Shown: positions 1-9,519, counted from the first letter of the stretch. The stretch is 64,000 nucleotides of DNA from Ruminococcaceae bacterium UBA3215 (GCA_002363155.1 DEWH01000002.1:32957-96956), one strand, 5' to 3'. Numbers and translations: made by a program. Notes: generated by a model from the sequence alone, not told the origin.

Positions 1-184
1 GCTCTTTATCAGCGCATTCAAGCGCGCCAACGAGCTTGCGACAGCTATGGAGTGCCGCTGCTACAAGGGCGGCGAGGGGCGCACAAAGCTCCGTCAGCTC
101 AAAGCCACACGGCTCGATCTCTACGCTTCCGGAGTCACCCTCTGCACCCTCGGTTTTGTAATAATCGACAACATCGTGTTTTAA
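1..184 (+). CDS. ecfT: EcfT, energy-coupling factor transporter transmembrane subunit (C-terminal end only)
   Basis: Partial gene; frame begins at base 2 and stops with TAA at 182-184, leaving 60 residues. The tail contains the EcfT signature FKRANELATAMECRCYKGGE, matching the second coupling-helix region (Ala-Met-Glu-x-Arg-x-Tyr-x-Gly-Gly-Glu-Gly-Arg-Thr) that contacts the EcfA ATPases. A hydrophobic last helix follows. EcfT joins the two ATPases to vitamin-binding S components in the membrane. The ecfA-ecfT-truA order is common in Firmicutes and agrees with truA next door. The start lies outside the window. Confidence 0.85.
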   Translation, partial: LFISAFKRANELATAMECRCYKGGEGRTKLRQLKATRLDLYASGVTLCTLGFVIIDNIVF

Positions 185-356
185 CACGGAAAACTCACAA
201 ATGCGCCTGCGCGCTGTCTTTGCAGACGGCACAAGGGCTGCGCGCCCTTGACCTGCGGCAGCGTGACGCTGCACCCAAATGTCAATCATAACTTCTGTTT
301 ACGAAGTGTCCTTCAAATTTCCGTGTTCCTGAAAGGTTCACCAAGTCTCCAAAAAA
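185..356. other. Intergenic spacer with a short dispersed GC-rich motif
   Basis: 172 bases between ecfT and truA with no convincing gene. It holds the phrase CAGACGGCACAAG followed by a GCKGCGCG-like stretch, which recurs before murL (6793-6830). The two spacers share a GCGC-rich style unlike the flanking genes. No clear Shine-Dalgarno is visible before truA. I see no terminator. Confidence 0.4.
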
Positions 357-1100
357 ATGAGAAATCTGAAAATTTGCATAGCATACAACGGCTCCGCCTA
401 CCACGGCTGGCAGAGGCAGAACAACAACATCACCGTTCAGCAGCTTGTCGAGGACTGTATGAGCCGGATAATGAACAGTAAGATCACAGCCCACGGCTGC
501 TCACGGACAGATGCCGGAGTCCACGCAAGAGAGTTCTGTCTGAACGCACGGACGGATTCCGCTATCCCCTGCCCCGGACTTATGAGGGCAATGAACAAGA
601 TGCTCCCGGACGATATCGCCGTGCTGTCCTGCGAGGACGCGGACGAGGATTTCCATGCCCGCTTCTCCGCTCACGGCAAGGAATACATCTACATCGTCAA
701 CAACGCTCCCCACAAGGACGTCTTCGGCAGCGATCTCGCGCTGTTCTATCCATACCCGCTCGATGAGAAGAGACTCGATGCCGCGGCAAAGCTTTTTACC
801 GGCACCCACGACTTCTCCGCTTTCTGCAAGGCAGAAGCAAAACAGCACCTTAGATCCACCGTCCGCACTGTCCGGTCATTCGGTGTCTCACGCTCCGGCT
901 ATACCGTAACTTTCACCGTGAGCGGTGACGGATTCCTGCACAATATGGTGCGGATAATGGTAGGTACGCTGATATACCTGAACGAGGGAAAGCGCACCGA
1001 AGCCGATATAATCCGCTCCCTTGAAACGGGAGAACGGACCGATGCGGGTATCACGATACCGCCGCACGGACTTTACCTTAACAAAGTTTTCTACAACTGA
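357..1100 (+). CDS. truA: tRNA pseudouridine synthase A
   Basis: 247 residues, the usual length for TruA. The protein converts uridines 38-40 of the tRNA anticodon arm to pseudouridine. Residues 49-57 read SRTDAGVHA, with Asp52 the catalytic aspartate of the family; AYNGSAYHGWQRQ (residues 9-21) is the conserved N-terminal motif. The C-terminal GDGFLHNMVRIMVGTL is also typical. Position after ecfT fits a conserved Firmicutes gene order. The ATG has only a run of A upstream and no strong ribosome site, so translation may be weak or depend on upstream ribosomes. Confidence 0.95.
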   Translation: MRNLKICIAYNGSAYHGWQRQNNNITVQQLVEDCMSRIMNSKITAHGCSRTDAGVHAREFCLNARTDSAIPCPGLMRAMNKMLPDDIAVLSCEDADEDFHARFSAHGKEYIYIVNNAPHKDVFGSDLALFYPYPLDEKRLDAAAKLFTGTHDFSAFCKAEAKQHLRSTVRTVRSFGVSRSGYTVTFTVSGDGFLHNMVRIMVGTLIYLNEGKRTEADIIRSLETGERTDAGITIPPHGLYLNKVFYN

Positions 1101-1109
1101 TACCAAATC

Positions 1110-1212
1110 AGCATCTATCTGTAAACAATATCAAGTAATTTCGTCACGATTCAGATATGCGCGCAGAGCGCGCTCCACAATTGTGAATTGTGAATTGTGA
1201 ATTGTGAATTTG
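1110..1212 (+). repeat. Dispersed heptad-repeat element, copy 1
   Basis: A ~100-base block whose core CAGATATGCGCGCAGAGCGCGC is near-identical to copies at 9871-9971 and 50671-50773. It begins with a TCTATC phrase, continues with TAATTTCGTCACGATT, then a GCGCGC-AGA-GCGCGC hairpin, and ends with AATTGTG heptads (four here) and GAATTTG. It ends 18 bases before the next start codon. All three copies point towards the gene downstream. Confidence 0.85.
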
Positions 1213-1229
1213 GCACAAGAGGTGAAACA

Positions 1230-2534
1230 ATGAAAGTTCCCGATCTTGCAGAGGCTACCGGCAGCGAAAAGACTGCCGCAAAGCCCAAGAACGTAGATCT
1301 TAACAAATACAGAAAAAAGAAGAAGCGCGGTATGCTTCTGCTGAAGCTGATCGTGTTCCTGCTGGCAGTTATCGCTGTCATATTGGTCTGGCTGAACGCC
1401 GCCACTATCTTTGAACCGCTCAGAGGTATCGCTTCAAAAGTCGAGACAAAAACCACCGAAGATGTGGGATTCCCGATAGAGCTGCCCGGAAGCAGCGGAT
1501 ATTCGATAATGCGGTTCGGCGAAAACTTCTCGCTGCTCACCGACACCTACCTCTACGCTTACGATACCTCCGGCGCGCAGAACTATGCGCTCAAACACGG
1601 TTACAGCCACCCCGAACAGGCTACCAACGAAAAACGCATTCTCCTCTATGACAAACTCGCCTACAACTTCGCCCTTTACAGCAAATCCAGCCTTATCTAC
1701 CAGAAGGCTCTCGAAGATAAGATAGTCTATGCGTCGGTGGGAGATGACAGCCTCGCCGCGATAGTCACCCAGTCCAAGCGCTACGCAAATATCCTCTACA
1801 TCTACGACGACGGCGGAAACTGGCTCTATACAAAGAAATTCGCGGACGAGAACGTGATGCAGGTCTGCTCGGAGGGAGACGGAGAACATATAATCGTCTC
1901 CACTGTCAGCGCTTCCCAGGGCGATATTCTCACGAATTTCTACCGCTTCTCCGTGAAATCGGCGGAAGCTCCGCTGTGGAAGTACACGCTCCGGACAGGA
2001 AGCCTTCCCTGCGGACTGTCGGCGGACAGAGACAAGGTCATCGCAGTCTGCGACAACTGCATTCTCTCGCTCAGTACCGCTTCCGGCGAACAGAACGGGC
2101 TTTATGCCTACTCCGGAACACTGAAGAACTTCCATATAGGCGATGACAGAGTTCTCGTGCATTACAGCGATATCTCCACCAACAAAAGCGTGCTGATCGA
2201 GCTCGATCAGACTGCGGCTGCGGTATCCCTCGCCTATGTTTCGGCAAACGCGTCGGGTCTGTACGGCGATGCAAGCGGTATCTACGTTCTCGAAGGCTCA
2301 CGCGTGAAGATATTCGATGAGGGGCTCATCGGCGAAAGATACATTCAGGCGACCGAGGACGATTACTCCGATTTCGTGAAGATATCCGGCAATCTTTATA
2401 TGCTCGGCTACGAGACGATAGGAAAGATAAATGTTTACAGAGCGCAGGACGATGAGGGAGCGGAAGCTGGCAAAGCCTCCGCAGATACAGAGATGACCTC
2501 CCGCACCGAAAGCGAGCTTATAATCACAGAATGA
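1230..2534 (+). CDS. DUF5711-like membrane-anchored protein
   Basis: 434 residues. I chose the ATG at 1230 because AGAGGTGAAACA lies directly before it; an in-frame ATG at 1197 falls inside the repeat. Residues 1-30 are charged and cytoplasmic, a single hydrophobic helix spans about 35-57 (LLLKLIVFLLAVIAVILVW), and the rest is extracytoplasmic beta-rich sequence with repeated LYAYD/IYDDGG-like strands that suggest a propeller. It matches my memory of the DUF5711 family in Clostridia. It is followed 32 bases later by a CvpA-like gene and then a Clp ATPase, so a shared transcript is likely. Function is unknown; a cell-envelope sensor or scaffold is only inference. Confidence 0.7.
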   Translation: MKVPDLAEATGSEKTAAKPKNVDLNKYRKKKKRGMLLLKLIVFLLAVIAVILVWLNAATIFEPLRGIASKVETKTTEDVGFPIELPGSSGYSIMRFGENFSLLTDTYLYAYDTSGAQNYALKHGYSHPEQATNEKRILLYDKLAYNFALYSKSSLIYQKALEDKIVYASVGDDSLAAIVTQSKRYANILYIYDDGGNWLYTKKFADENVMQVCSEGDGEHIIVSTVSASQGDILTNFYRFSVKSAEAPLWKYTLRTGSLPCGLSADRDKVIAVCDNCILSLSTASGEQNGLYAYSGTLKNFHIGDDRVLVHYSDISTNKSVLIELDQTAAAVSLAYVSANASGLYGDASGIYVLEGSRVKIFDEGLIGERYIQATEDDYSDFVKISGNLYMLGYETIGKINVYRAQDDEGAEAGKASADTEMTSRTESELIITE

Positions 2535-2566
2535 CAGATAATAAAAGGAGATAGTTTACAGAAAAT

Positions 2567-3610
2567 ATGGGAAGCGAGTTCTTCTGGTTCCTCGATATCG
2601 CCGTTTTAGGCATACTCGCTGCGAACCTTTACCGCGGTGCCAAAAAGGGCGCAGTTGCCGTCCTTATCAGCGCTGTGGCGGCAATTGCCGCTTTCATCGT
2701 CGCATTCGCGTTCAACGACGTTATATCCGAGAAGATATACGATTCGTTCATACGCTCGAATGTGGAGGATTATATGAGCGAAAAGCTCGGAGATTCGATA
2801 AACAAAGAGATGATAAAGGGACTTTCCGGAACGGATATGTCCGAGGCTCTCGTGAACGGCACTTATCTGCGTGATATACAGATAAAGTACGATGACAAGC
2901 GCCATGCCGATCTCGATATGTCCGCAGTCGATCTCACAAGGACCGGCGTGCAGTACGCCGATCTTTCCGGCTTCGGCATTGATGAATACTTCGACTGGTC
3001 CTATGTGAAACTCGGACATCTCGATGTAACCGAAACGGAAGTGAACAAGTACGGGCTCGGAAATATCGTACTCGCCCGGATCATCGCCTCAAACCTCACT
3101 TCACAGACCGTGACGCGGGCTTTCACCGATATCGGAGAAAAGCTTGCCGATACAGTCTCGCCCTCGCTCCGGAACCTCGGAAGCGATCTTTCCGCCGGAA
3201 GCACCGACGCGGTTTACAGCTTCATCGTCTCGATCCTCACCGTCGCGGATCAGACCTTCGGCGACAGGATAATGGACGATATCATAACGCCGACTGTGAT
3301 GATACCGCTGCGGGCGATCGTGTTCTGCGTGCTGTTCGCGCTGGTGATGCTGATACTCGGTCTTATCGCAAACGCAACAAAGGTTATAAACAAGATACCC
3401 GTCGTGTCATCGGTGAACGGAGTGCTCGGCGCACTTCTCGGACTTGCGGAGGGACTTGTGATAATCCTGCTGATCTGCATAATAATAAAGCTTCTGATCT
3501 CCCTCTGCGGAGATTCGCTGGTATTCCTGAACCGGAACACGATTGACAGGACTTACCTGTTCAGACACCTGTACTCATTCGATCCCCTTGCCCTTTTCGG
3601 CAGGAAATGA
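2567..3610 (+). CDS. CvpA family membrane protein
   Basis: 347 residues, preceded by AAAAGGAGATAG. The N-terminal half has hydrophobic helices at about residues 8-24 and 29-50 with the CvpA-type pattern (aspartate at the start of helix 1, RGAKKG between helices). A long hydrophilic middle (50-235) follows, then two or three helices (about 245-320) with the RAIVF and GLAEGLVIILL stretches seen in CvpA-like proteins. CvpA was named for colicin V production, but in Firmicutes its role is undefined. The large extracytoplasmic middle domain makes it longer than the classical ~160-residue form. Confidence 0.7.
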   Translation: MGSEFFWFLDIAVLGILAANLYRGAKKGAVAVLISAVAAIAAFIVAFAFNDVISEKIYDSFIRSNVEDYMSEKLGDSINKEMIKGLSGTDMSEALVNGTYLRDIQIKYDDKRHADLDMSAVDLTRTGVQYADLSGFGIDEYFDWSYVKLGHLDVTETEVNKYGLGNIVLARIIASNLTSQTVTRAFTDIGEKLADTVSPSLRNLGSDLSAGSTDAVYSFIVSILTVADQTFGDRIMDDIITPTVMIPLRAIVFCVLFALVMLILGLIANATKVINKIPVVSSVNGVLGALLGLAEGLVIILLICIIIKLLISLCGDSLVFLNRNTIDRTYLFRHLYSFDPLALFGRK

Positions 3611-3647
3611 CTTAAATACGAACTGACAAGAAAGGAAATATACAACT

Positions 3648-6047
3648 ATGGATATGATGTGCTCAAGATGCCGTAAAAGACCCGCTGTCGTTTTTATGTC
3701 GGGTATGAGCGGTACACAGAAATTTGAGAACGGATACTGCCTCAAATGCGCTAAGGAACTCGGTATCCCGCAGGTGGACAACTACCTGAAGCAGATGGGG
3801 ATATCGGATATCGACTTTGAAAACGCTTCAAATATGCTGTTCGGAAATCCCGACGCGGATAACGATGACGAGGAAGATATCGAGGACGCAGAGATCATCG
3901 ACGAAGAGGACGGAGATGAATTTCCGGAGGACGACGACGATGAGGACGCGGTTGACGGCTTCAAGGAAGGCGGCACGATGCCCGCTTTCTTCCAGCGTTT
4001 CTTCGATATGAGCGGACGCACTCCCAACGAAGTTCCCGCAAGCGAGGAAGATATCAAAAAGGAAAATGAGCGGGAAAAAGCTGACCGCAAAAAACGTGCC
4101 GAGGAGAAGAAAAAGGCTGCCCAGGCAAAAAAGCGCAAGTTCCTCAACACTTTCTGCACCAACATCACCGACAAGGCGAAGAACGGGAAGCTTGACCGCA
4201 TCATAGGACGCGACAAGGAGATCGAGCGCGTTATACAGATACTCTCCCGCCGTTCAAAGAACAACCCATGCCTCATAGGCGAGCCCGGCGTCGGAAAGAC
4301 CGCCATCGCCGAGGGTATCGCACAGCGTATCGCCGACGGGAATGTACCGTTTAGACTCCAGGACAAGGAGCTTTATCTGCTTGACCTCACCGCCCTTGTT
4401 GCCGGCACCCAGTTCCGCGGACAGTTCGAGAGCCGTGTAAAGTCGCTGATAGAGGAGATCAAGAACCTCGGAAACATCATCATCTTCATTGACGAAGTGC
4501 ATAACCTCGTAGGCACCGGCGACAGCGACGGAACAATGAACGCCGCGAATATGTTCAAGCCCGCGCTTTCCCGCGGAGAACTCCAGGTGATCGGTGCGAC
4601 CACATTCAACGAGTACCGCAAGCACATCGAAAAGGACAGCGCGCTTGAGCGCCGTTTCCAGCCCGTTACCGTGCTGGAGCCTACCATAGACGAAACGGCA
4701 GAGCTTCTGCGCGGGATAAAGGGCTACTACGAGGAGCATCACAAGATAAAGATCGGCGACGATCTTATAATGCCCTGCGTAACGCTCTCCGAGAGATATA
4801 TCACCGACAGGTTCCTCCCCGACAAGGCGATAGACCTGCTGGACGAAGCTTCGGCATGCGCAAGCATCAAGAGCGAAGATCTTACCGCAATGGAGAAGTG
4901 CAGGAAGCTTGAAAAGGAGCTTGCAAAGCGCGAAGAGGAGATCATGGAGGAATCCGAGATCGACTACGAGAAGCTTGCGGCGGTAAAGACGGAACGCGCA
5001 AAGAACGATGAGGAGATCAAGCGCCTTGAACCGCTGGTTTCCGAAGTGCATCTCACCCCCGCCGATCTCTCCACCGTCATCGAAATGTGGACGGGTATCC
5101 CGGCGCAGAAGATAATGGAGACCGAGTTCAGAAAGATTGCAAAGCTTGAAAATGTGCTGAAATCAAAGATCATCGGACAGGACGAAGCCTGCGAAAAGGT
5201 GGCGAAAGCGATAAAGCGCACCCGCGTAAACCTCACCACAAAGCGCAGACCCGCTTCATTCATCTTCGTAGGTCCTACCGGCGTCGGAAAGACACAGCTC
5301 GTAAAGGTGCTGTCCGAGGAACTTTTCAGCGGAGTTGAACCGCTTATCCGCCTCGATATGTCCGAGTATATGGAGAAGCACAGCGTCTCCAAGATCATCG
5401 GCTCGCCTCCCGGATATGTGGGATTCGACGATGCCGGTCAGCTCACCGAAAAGGTGCGCAGAAGACCCTACTCCGTGATACTTTTCGATGAGATCGAGAA
5501 GGCTCACCCGGACGTTATGAATATACTGCTCCAGATACTCGACGAGGGCAGGATCAGCGATTCCCACGGCAAGAAGGTAAACTTCGAGAACACCATAATC
5601 TGCATGACCTCGAATGCCGGTTCCTCTACCGGAGAGTCGGGAATGGGATTCGGCAAGACCGCAGGCGATATGTCCAGGGAAAAGGCAATGAAGGCGCTGA
5701 AGGATTTCCTGCGCCCCGAATTCCTCGGACGTGTGGACGAAGTCGTGGTATTCTCGCCCCTCACCGAAGAGAACTATGCCGATATCGCAAAGCTCCAGCT
5801 TGCCGATACAGTAAAGGCGCTCGGTGAGAACGGCATCACTCTTGAGATCGACGACAGCGCATACAAATATATCGCAAAGAAGTCCCACGGCGGAAAGTAC
5901 GGCGGACGCGATATCCTCCGAGTTATCCGCGAGGAAGTCGAGGATAATATCGCAAATCTCATCATCGACGCGGAAGATAAAACTCCGGAGAAGATACTGC
6001 TGTCCGCAGACGATAACGGAATATCGGTCAGGCAGGGTGAAATATAA
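3648..6047 (+). CDS. ClpE-like ATP-dependent Clp protease ATP-binding subunit
   Basis: 799 residues. An N-terminal zinc finger (Cys5, Cys8, Cys31, Cys34) replaces the usual Clp-N repeats, as in ClpE. Then comes a strongly acidic stretch (about 70-105), a Lys/Glu-rich coiled segment (140-165), AAA-1 with Walker A GEPGVGKT at 211-218, a middle coiled-coil, and AAA-2 with GPTGVGKT at 542-549. GMGFG near residue 666 sits where the ClpP-docking loop lies, so a ClpP partner is expected. It unfolds proteins for degradation in the cytoplasm. Ribosome site AAGAAAGGAAAT precedes the ATG. The stop overlaps the SDR start by one base. No CtsR gene is nearby. Confidence 0.85.
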   Translation: MDMMCSRCRKRPAVVFMSGMSGTQKFENGYCLKCAKELGIPQVDNYLKQMGISDIDFENASNMLFGNPDADNDDEEDIEDAEIIDEEDGDEFPEDDDDEDAVDGFKEGGTMPAFFQRFFDMSGRTPNEVPASEEDIKKENEREKADRKKRAEEKKKAAQAKKRKFLNTFCTNITDKAKNGKLDRIIGRDKEIERVIQILSRRSKNNPCLIGEPGVGKTAIAEGIAQRIADGNVPFRLQDKELYLLDLTALVAGTQFRGQFESRVKSLIEEIKNLGNIIIFIDEVHNLVGTGDSDGTMNAANMFKPALSRGELQVIGATTFNEYRKHIEKDSALERRFQPVTVLEPTIDETAELLRGIKGYYEEHHKIKIGDDLIMPCVTLSERYITDRFLPDKAIDLLDEASACASIKSEDLTAMEKCRKLEKELAKREEEIMEESEIDYEKLAAVKTERAKNDEEIKRLEPLVSEVHLTPADLSTVIEMWTGIPAQKIMETEFRKIAKLENVLKSKIIGQDEACEKVAKAIKRTRVNLTTKRRPASFIFVGPTGVGKTQLVKVLSEELFSGVEPLIRLDMSEYMEKHSVSKIIGSPPGYVGFDDAGQLTEKVRRRPYSVILFDEIEKAHPDVMNILLQILDEGRISDSHGKKVNFENTIICMTSNAGSSTGESGMGFGKTAGDMSREKAMKALKDFLRPEFLGRVDEVVVFSPLTEENYADIAKLQLADTVKALGENGITLEIDDSAYKYIAKKSHGGKYGGRDILRVIREEVEDNIANLIIDAEDKTPEKILLSADDNGISVRQGEI

Positions 6048-6745
6048 TGGGTAAGAGGACCGCGCTCATTACAGGCGGGACAGGTGCTCTCGGAACAGCG
6101 CTCGTCCGTGAATTCGCCGCAGACTATGACGTTGTTTTCACTTACCTTTCCGACAGCGCACAGGCTGAAAAACTGCATTCGGAGTACGGCGCAAAGCCGG
6201 TCAGATGCGATCTTTCGGAAGCGGAGGATATATATGCCCTCGCGGAACAGGCAAAAGACTGCTCACTGCTGATAAACAACGCGGGGATAGCGCAGATAAA
6301 GCTGTTCACGGACGTGACGGACGAAGAGCTGGACAGAATGATAAGCACAGATCTTACCGGAACGATGCGCCTTACCCGTGAGATAAGCCGGGGAATGGTA
6401 CGGGCGCATAAGGGCTGCATCATAAATATTTCCTCGGTATGGGGAGTGTACGGCGCGTCCTGCGAAGTTCCCTACTCCGCCGCGAAAGCCGGTATCATCG
6501 GCTTCACAAAGGCACTCGCAAAAGAGCTGGGACCGTCGGGGATAAGGGTGAACTGCATTGCTCCCGGAGTTATCGAAAGCCCCATGAACGGACACCTCAC
6601 AGCGGAGGAGATGCAGGAGCTGAAAGACTCAACGCCCCTTATGCGCATCGGAACGCCGGAGCATATATCACACGCTGCCCGGTTCTTTGAGAGCAATGAC
6701 TTCACTACCGGTCAGATACTCGGCGTTGACGGCGGGTTTATGTGA
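6047..6745 (+). CDS. SDR family NAD(P)-dependent oxidoreductase
   Basis: 232 residues. Rossmann cofactor motif GGTGALG at residues 10-16, NNAG after strand 4, and the catalytic Ser/Tyr/Lys set in NISS...YSAAK. C-terminal GQILGVDGG is the FabG-type ending. It resembles 3-oxoacyl-ACP reductase (FabG) but such families act on many alcohols and ketones, so the substrate is not set by sequence. The ATG overlaps the TAA of the Clp gene (TAATG), which suggests translational coupling. It closes the first plus-strand gene block. Confidence 0.8.
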   Translation: MGKRTALITGGTGALGTALVREFAADYDVVFTYLSDSAQAEKLHSEYGAKPVRCDLSEAEDIYALAEQAKDCSLLINNAGIAQIKLFTDVTDEELDRMISTDLTGTMRLTREISRGMVRAHKGCIINISSVWGVYGASCEVPYSAAKAGIIGFTKALAKELGPSGIRVNCIAPGVIESPMNGHLTAEEMQELKDSTPLMRIGTPEHISHAARFFESNDFTTGQILGVDGGFM

Positions 6746-6832
6746 CGGTAAAACTGCGCTTGCGCACTTGTCCTTGGGTGCAAACCGCAAAGCGTCCTGC
6801 ATCGCTCAGACGGCACAAGTGCTTCGCGTCCG

Positions 6833-8212
6833 ATGCACCTGATCGTGAAAGATGATATAACAGAAAGAAGTGTTTTTTTGGATAGATTTTCGGAACTTCG
6901 TGAAAAATACCCCGTCTTCATCTACCACAGCTATGACATAAACGACGAGGGATTCTCTTTCCGCTTCACGATCGGCGAATATGTATTTCTCCCCTCATGG
7001 AAATGGAACGGTCTGAAAATTCCGGAGGATATGCCGCGGGAACTTATTGAGTATGTGATATTCTCGATAGGAATGACCGAGCTTGTGAGCTACTGGAAAT
7101 GCGCCTGCCCTCCCCTCGTGCAGGTAAAGTGCGGCGCGCTTAACGGGGAGCAGATAAAGTGGTGGAAGAAGCTTTATTTCGGCGGGCTCGGCGAATTTTT
7201 CTACCGCAACGGCATTGATACCGACATCGACAGCTTCATGCGCATAGAAGCGGATAACTGCGATGTTCCGCGCTTCACCGACCCGTTCAGCGGAGAGCGC
7301 AAAGGCGCGCTTATCCCCGTGGGCGGCGGAAAGGACAGCATCGTTACCCTCGAACTGCTGAAAGGTATGCGTGACGACAATCTCTGCTATATCATAAATC
7401 CCCGCAAAACCACGCTCGACTGCGCACACACGGCGGGTTACGCCGATGACAGCATCGTCGGGCTGAAACGCTCCATACACCCGGAGCTTCTCCGCAGAAA
7501 CGCGGAGGGCTGGCTCAACGGACATACGCCGTTCTCGGCAATAGTCGCGTTCTCGTCCTACCTTGCGGCGCTCATCACCGGAAAGAAGTACATCGCGCTT
7601 TCAAATGAGAGCAGCGCAAACGAAGGCAATGTAAACGGCACCGGAGTGAACCACCAGTACAGCAAAAGCACGGAGTTCGAGCAGGATTTCCGTGAATACT
7701 GCGCAAAGTGGCTCACCGTCCCGCCAGATTATTTCAGCCTCCTGCGCCCTTGGAGCGAATGGCAGATAGCACAGAGATTCGTGCAGTACCCGAAGTACCT
7801 CCCCGTTTTCAGAAGCTGCAATGCCGGCTCAAAGACGGATTCCTGGTGCGGTAAGTGCGCGAAATGCCTGTATGTGTATATCATGCTGTCGGCATTTCTG
7901 GACGACGGTGAGCTTAAAGGCATATTCGGCTCGGAGATGCTCGATGATCCGGCGTTCACCGACCTGTTCGACGGGCTGGTATATCCCGACCGCGACAAGC
8001 CTTTTGAGTGCGTCGGTACCCGCGACGAGGTGCAGCTTGCGCTTTACAACGCATATAAACGCAGAGAGAACGGTAATATGCCGTTCCTGCTGAAAAGATA
8101 CATCTCCGCCGAGCCGGAGAGACCCGTGAGCCTTGACAGCTTCTTCGACAAGAACAACTTCGTGCCGGAAGAACTGATCGGACTGCTCACGAAAGAGGAA
8201 GCAAAGGACTGA
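6833..8212 (+). CDS. murL: UDP-MurNAc-L-Ala-L-Glu epimerase (MurL)
   Basis: 459 residues from the ATG at 6833. MurL, described in Xanthomonas, adenylates the L-glutamate of UDP-MurNAc-L-Ala-L-Glu with ATP and epimerises it to D-Glu. Matches to the family pattern as I recall it: PP-loop-like GGGKDS (164-169), NGHTPFSA, GTGVNHQYSK, YFSLLRPWSE, FRSCN, WCGKCAKC (about 340) and DKPFECVG. The neighbouring MurD-type ligase is the expected partner. The ATG at 6833 lacks a ribosome site; TTG at 6878 (codon 16) is in frame after AGAAAGAAG and may be the real start. Nothing here shows whether canonical murI/murD also exist elsewhere. Confidence 0.85.
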   Translation: MHLIVKDDITERSVFLDRFSELREKYPVFIYHSYDINDEGFSFRFTIGEYVFLPSWKWNGLKIPEDMPRELIEYVIFSIGMTELVSYWKCACPPLVQVKCGALNGEQIKWWKKLYFGGLGEFFYRNGIDTDIDSFMRIEADNCDVPRFTDPFSGERKGALIPVGGGKDSIVTLELLKGMRDDNLCYIINPRKTTLDCAHTAGYADDSIVGLKRSIHPELLRRNAEGWLNGHTPFSAIVAFSSYLAALITGKKYIALSNESSANEGNVNGTGVNHQYSKSTEFEQDFREYCAKWLTVPPDYFSLLRPWSEWQIAQRFVQYPKYLPVFRSCNAGSKTDSWCGKCAKCLYVYIMLSAFLDDGELKGIFGSEMLDDPAFTDLFDGLVYPDRDKPFECVGTRDEVQLALYNAYKRRENGNMPFLLKRYISAEPERPVSLDSFFDKNNFVPEELIGLLTKEEAKD

Positions 8213-8220
8213 GACGCTTA

Positions 8221-9519
8221 ATGAACACGTTTTACGAAAAGCTTGCGGATTTCTTCCGCGGCAGAAATGTGCTGATACTCGGATTCGGGCGTGAGGGACG
8301 CTCCACGCTGTCTCTGCTGAAAAAGTTCGGCTGCAATATAACCATAGCCGACAGGAACGATGTTTCCTGCCTTGAAACGGACGGTATCGAGGTGATATAC
8401 GGCGAGGACTATCTGAAATGCCTTGACCGGTTCGATATCATTATGAAGGCGCCCGGCGTTGTGCTGCTCGATCTCGTTCCGGACAGCGTAAAGGCAAGGA
8501 TAACCAGCCAGACCGATCTTCTCCTGCGTTTCTGCGAAAACACGGTGATCGGCATTACCGGCACAAAAGGCAAATCCACCACATCATCACTGATATTCCA
8601 CATACTGCGGAGCTGCGGTATTGACGCGCTTCTTATCGGGAATATCGGCGTACCGCCCCTTGACTGCATACCGGATCTCACCCCGAACACGGTCATCGTC
8701 TGCGAGATGTCCTGCCACCAGCTCGAATATGTCCAGGCTTCGCCGGATATCGCGGTATATCTGAACCTGTTTGAGGAGCATCTCGATCACTACACCGGCT
8801 TCGATGCGTACAGGAAGGCAAAGGAGAACATCTACCGCTTCCAGCGCAAGACCGACAGGCTGATAATAAACAAGTCTCTCGTCTGCGCAGGGATACCGTC
8901 CGAAGTGACGACAGCGAGCCTTGACGGCAGAGCCGACATATTCCTTGACGGGAACACCGTTTTCATTAACGGCGAGCCGTACACATTCACAACGAAGCTT
9001 CTCGGCAGGCACAATCTCTACAATATCGGGATAGCTGTCTGCGCGGCGAAGATGCTCGGCTGCGCGGACGAAGCGATACTTCCGGCTGTAGCGTCATTCG
9101 ACGGGCTTAAGCACAGGCTTGAAAACATCGGCACAGTGAAGAACGTGACGTATATAAATGACAGCATAAGCACCTGCCCCAGCACGGCTATTGCCGCTGT
9201 CCGCGCATTCGACGGCGTTGACACGATCATAGTCGGCGGAATGGACAGGGGCATAGACTACACCGAGCTTGTGGATTTTCTGAATGCGTCCGACATAGCG
9301 AATGTGCTTCTGCTCCCGGACAGCGGGCATAAGATAGAACCTCTGCTCGATGCCTCAAAACGCAATATCTACCATGCCGCCGATCTTGCCGACGCTGTGG
9401 CTTATGCCAAGCTCGTGACAAAACACATCTGCCTGCTCTCCCCTGCCGCAGCAAGCTACGGCTTCTATAAGAACTTCGAGGAGCGCGGAGACCACTTCCG
9501 CAGTCTCGTGCTGTCGTGA
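8221..9519 (+). CDS. murD2: UDP-N-acetylmuramoyl-L-alanine--L-glutamate ligase (MurD2-type)
   Basis: 432 residues, Mur ligase fold. N-terminal Rossmann domain (GFGREGRST at about 19-27), ATP loop TGTKGKSTT at 113-121, central NLFEEHLDHY with the metal-site histidine, and C-terminal VGGMDRGIDY. Length and motifs fit MurD. Because the gene starts 8 bases after murL, I assign it the MurD2 role: adding L-Glu, not D-Glu, to UDP-MurNAc-L-Ala in the cytoplasm. A plain MurD is the alternative; specificity cannot be read by eye. The downstream spacer holds a GAGA tract and a terminator. Confidence 0.8.
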   Translation: MNTFYEKLADFFRGRNVLILGFGREGRSTLSLLKKFGCNITIADRNDVSCLETDGIEVIYGEDYLKCLDRFDIIMKAPGVVLLDLVPDSVKARITSQTDLLLRFCENTVIGITGTKGKSTTSSLIFHILRSCGIDALLIGNIGVPPLDCIPDLTPNTVIVCEMSCHQLEYVQASPDIAVYLNLFEEHLDHYTGFDAYRKAKENIYRFQRKTDRLIINKSLVCAGIPSEVTTASLDGRADIFLDGNTVFINGEPYTFTTKLLGRHNLYNIGIAVCAAKMLGCADEAILPAVASFDGLKHRLENIGTVKNVTYINDSISTCPSTAIAAVRAFDGVDTIIVGGMDRGIDYTELVDFLNASDIANVLLLPDSGHKIEPLLDASKRNIYHAADLADAVAYAKLVTKHICLLSPAAASYGFYKNFEERGDHFRSLVLS

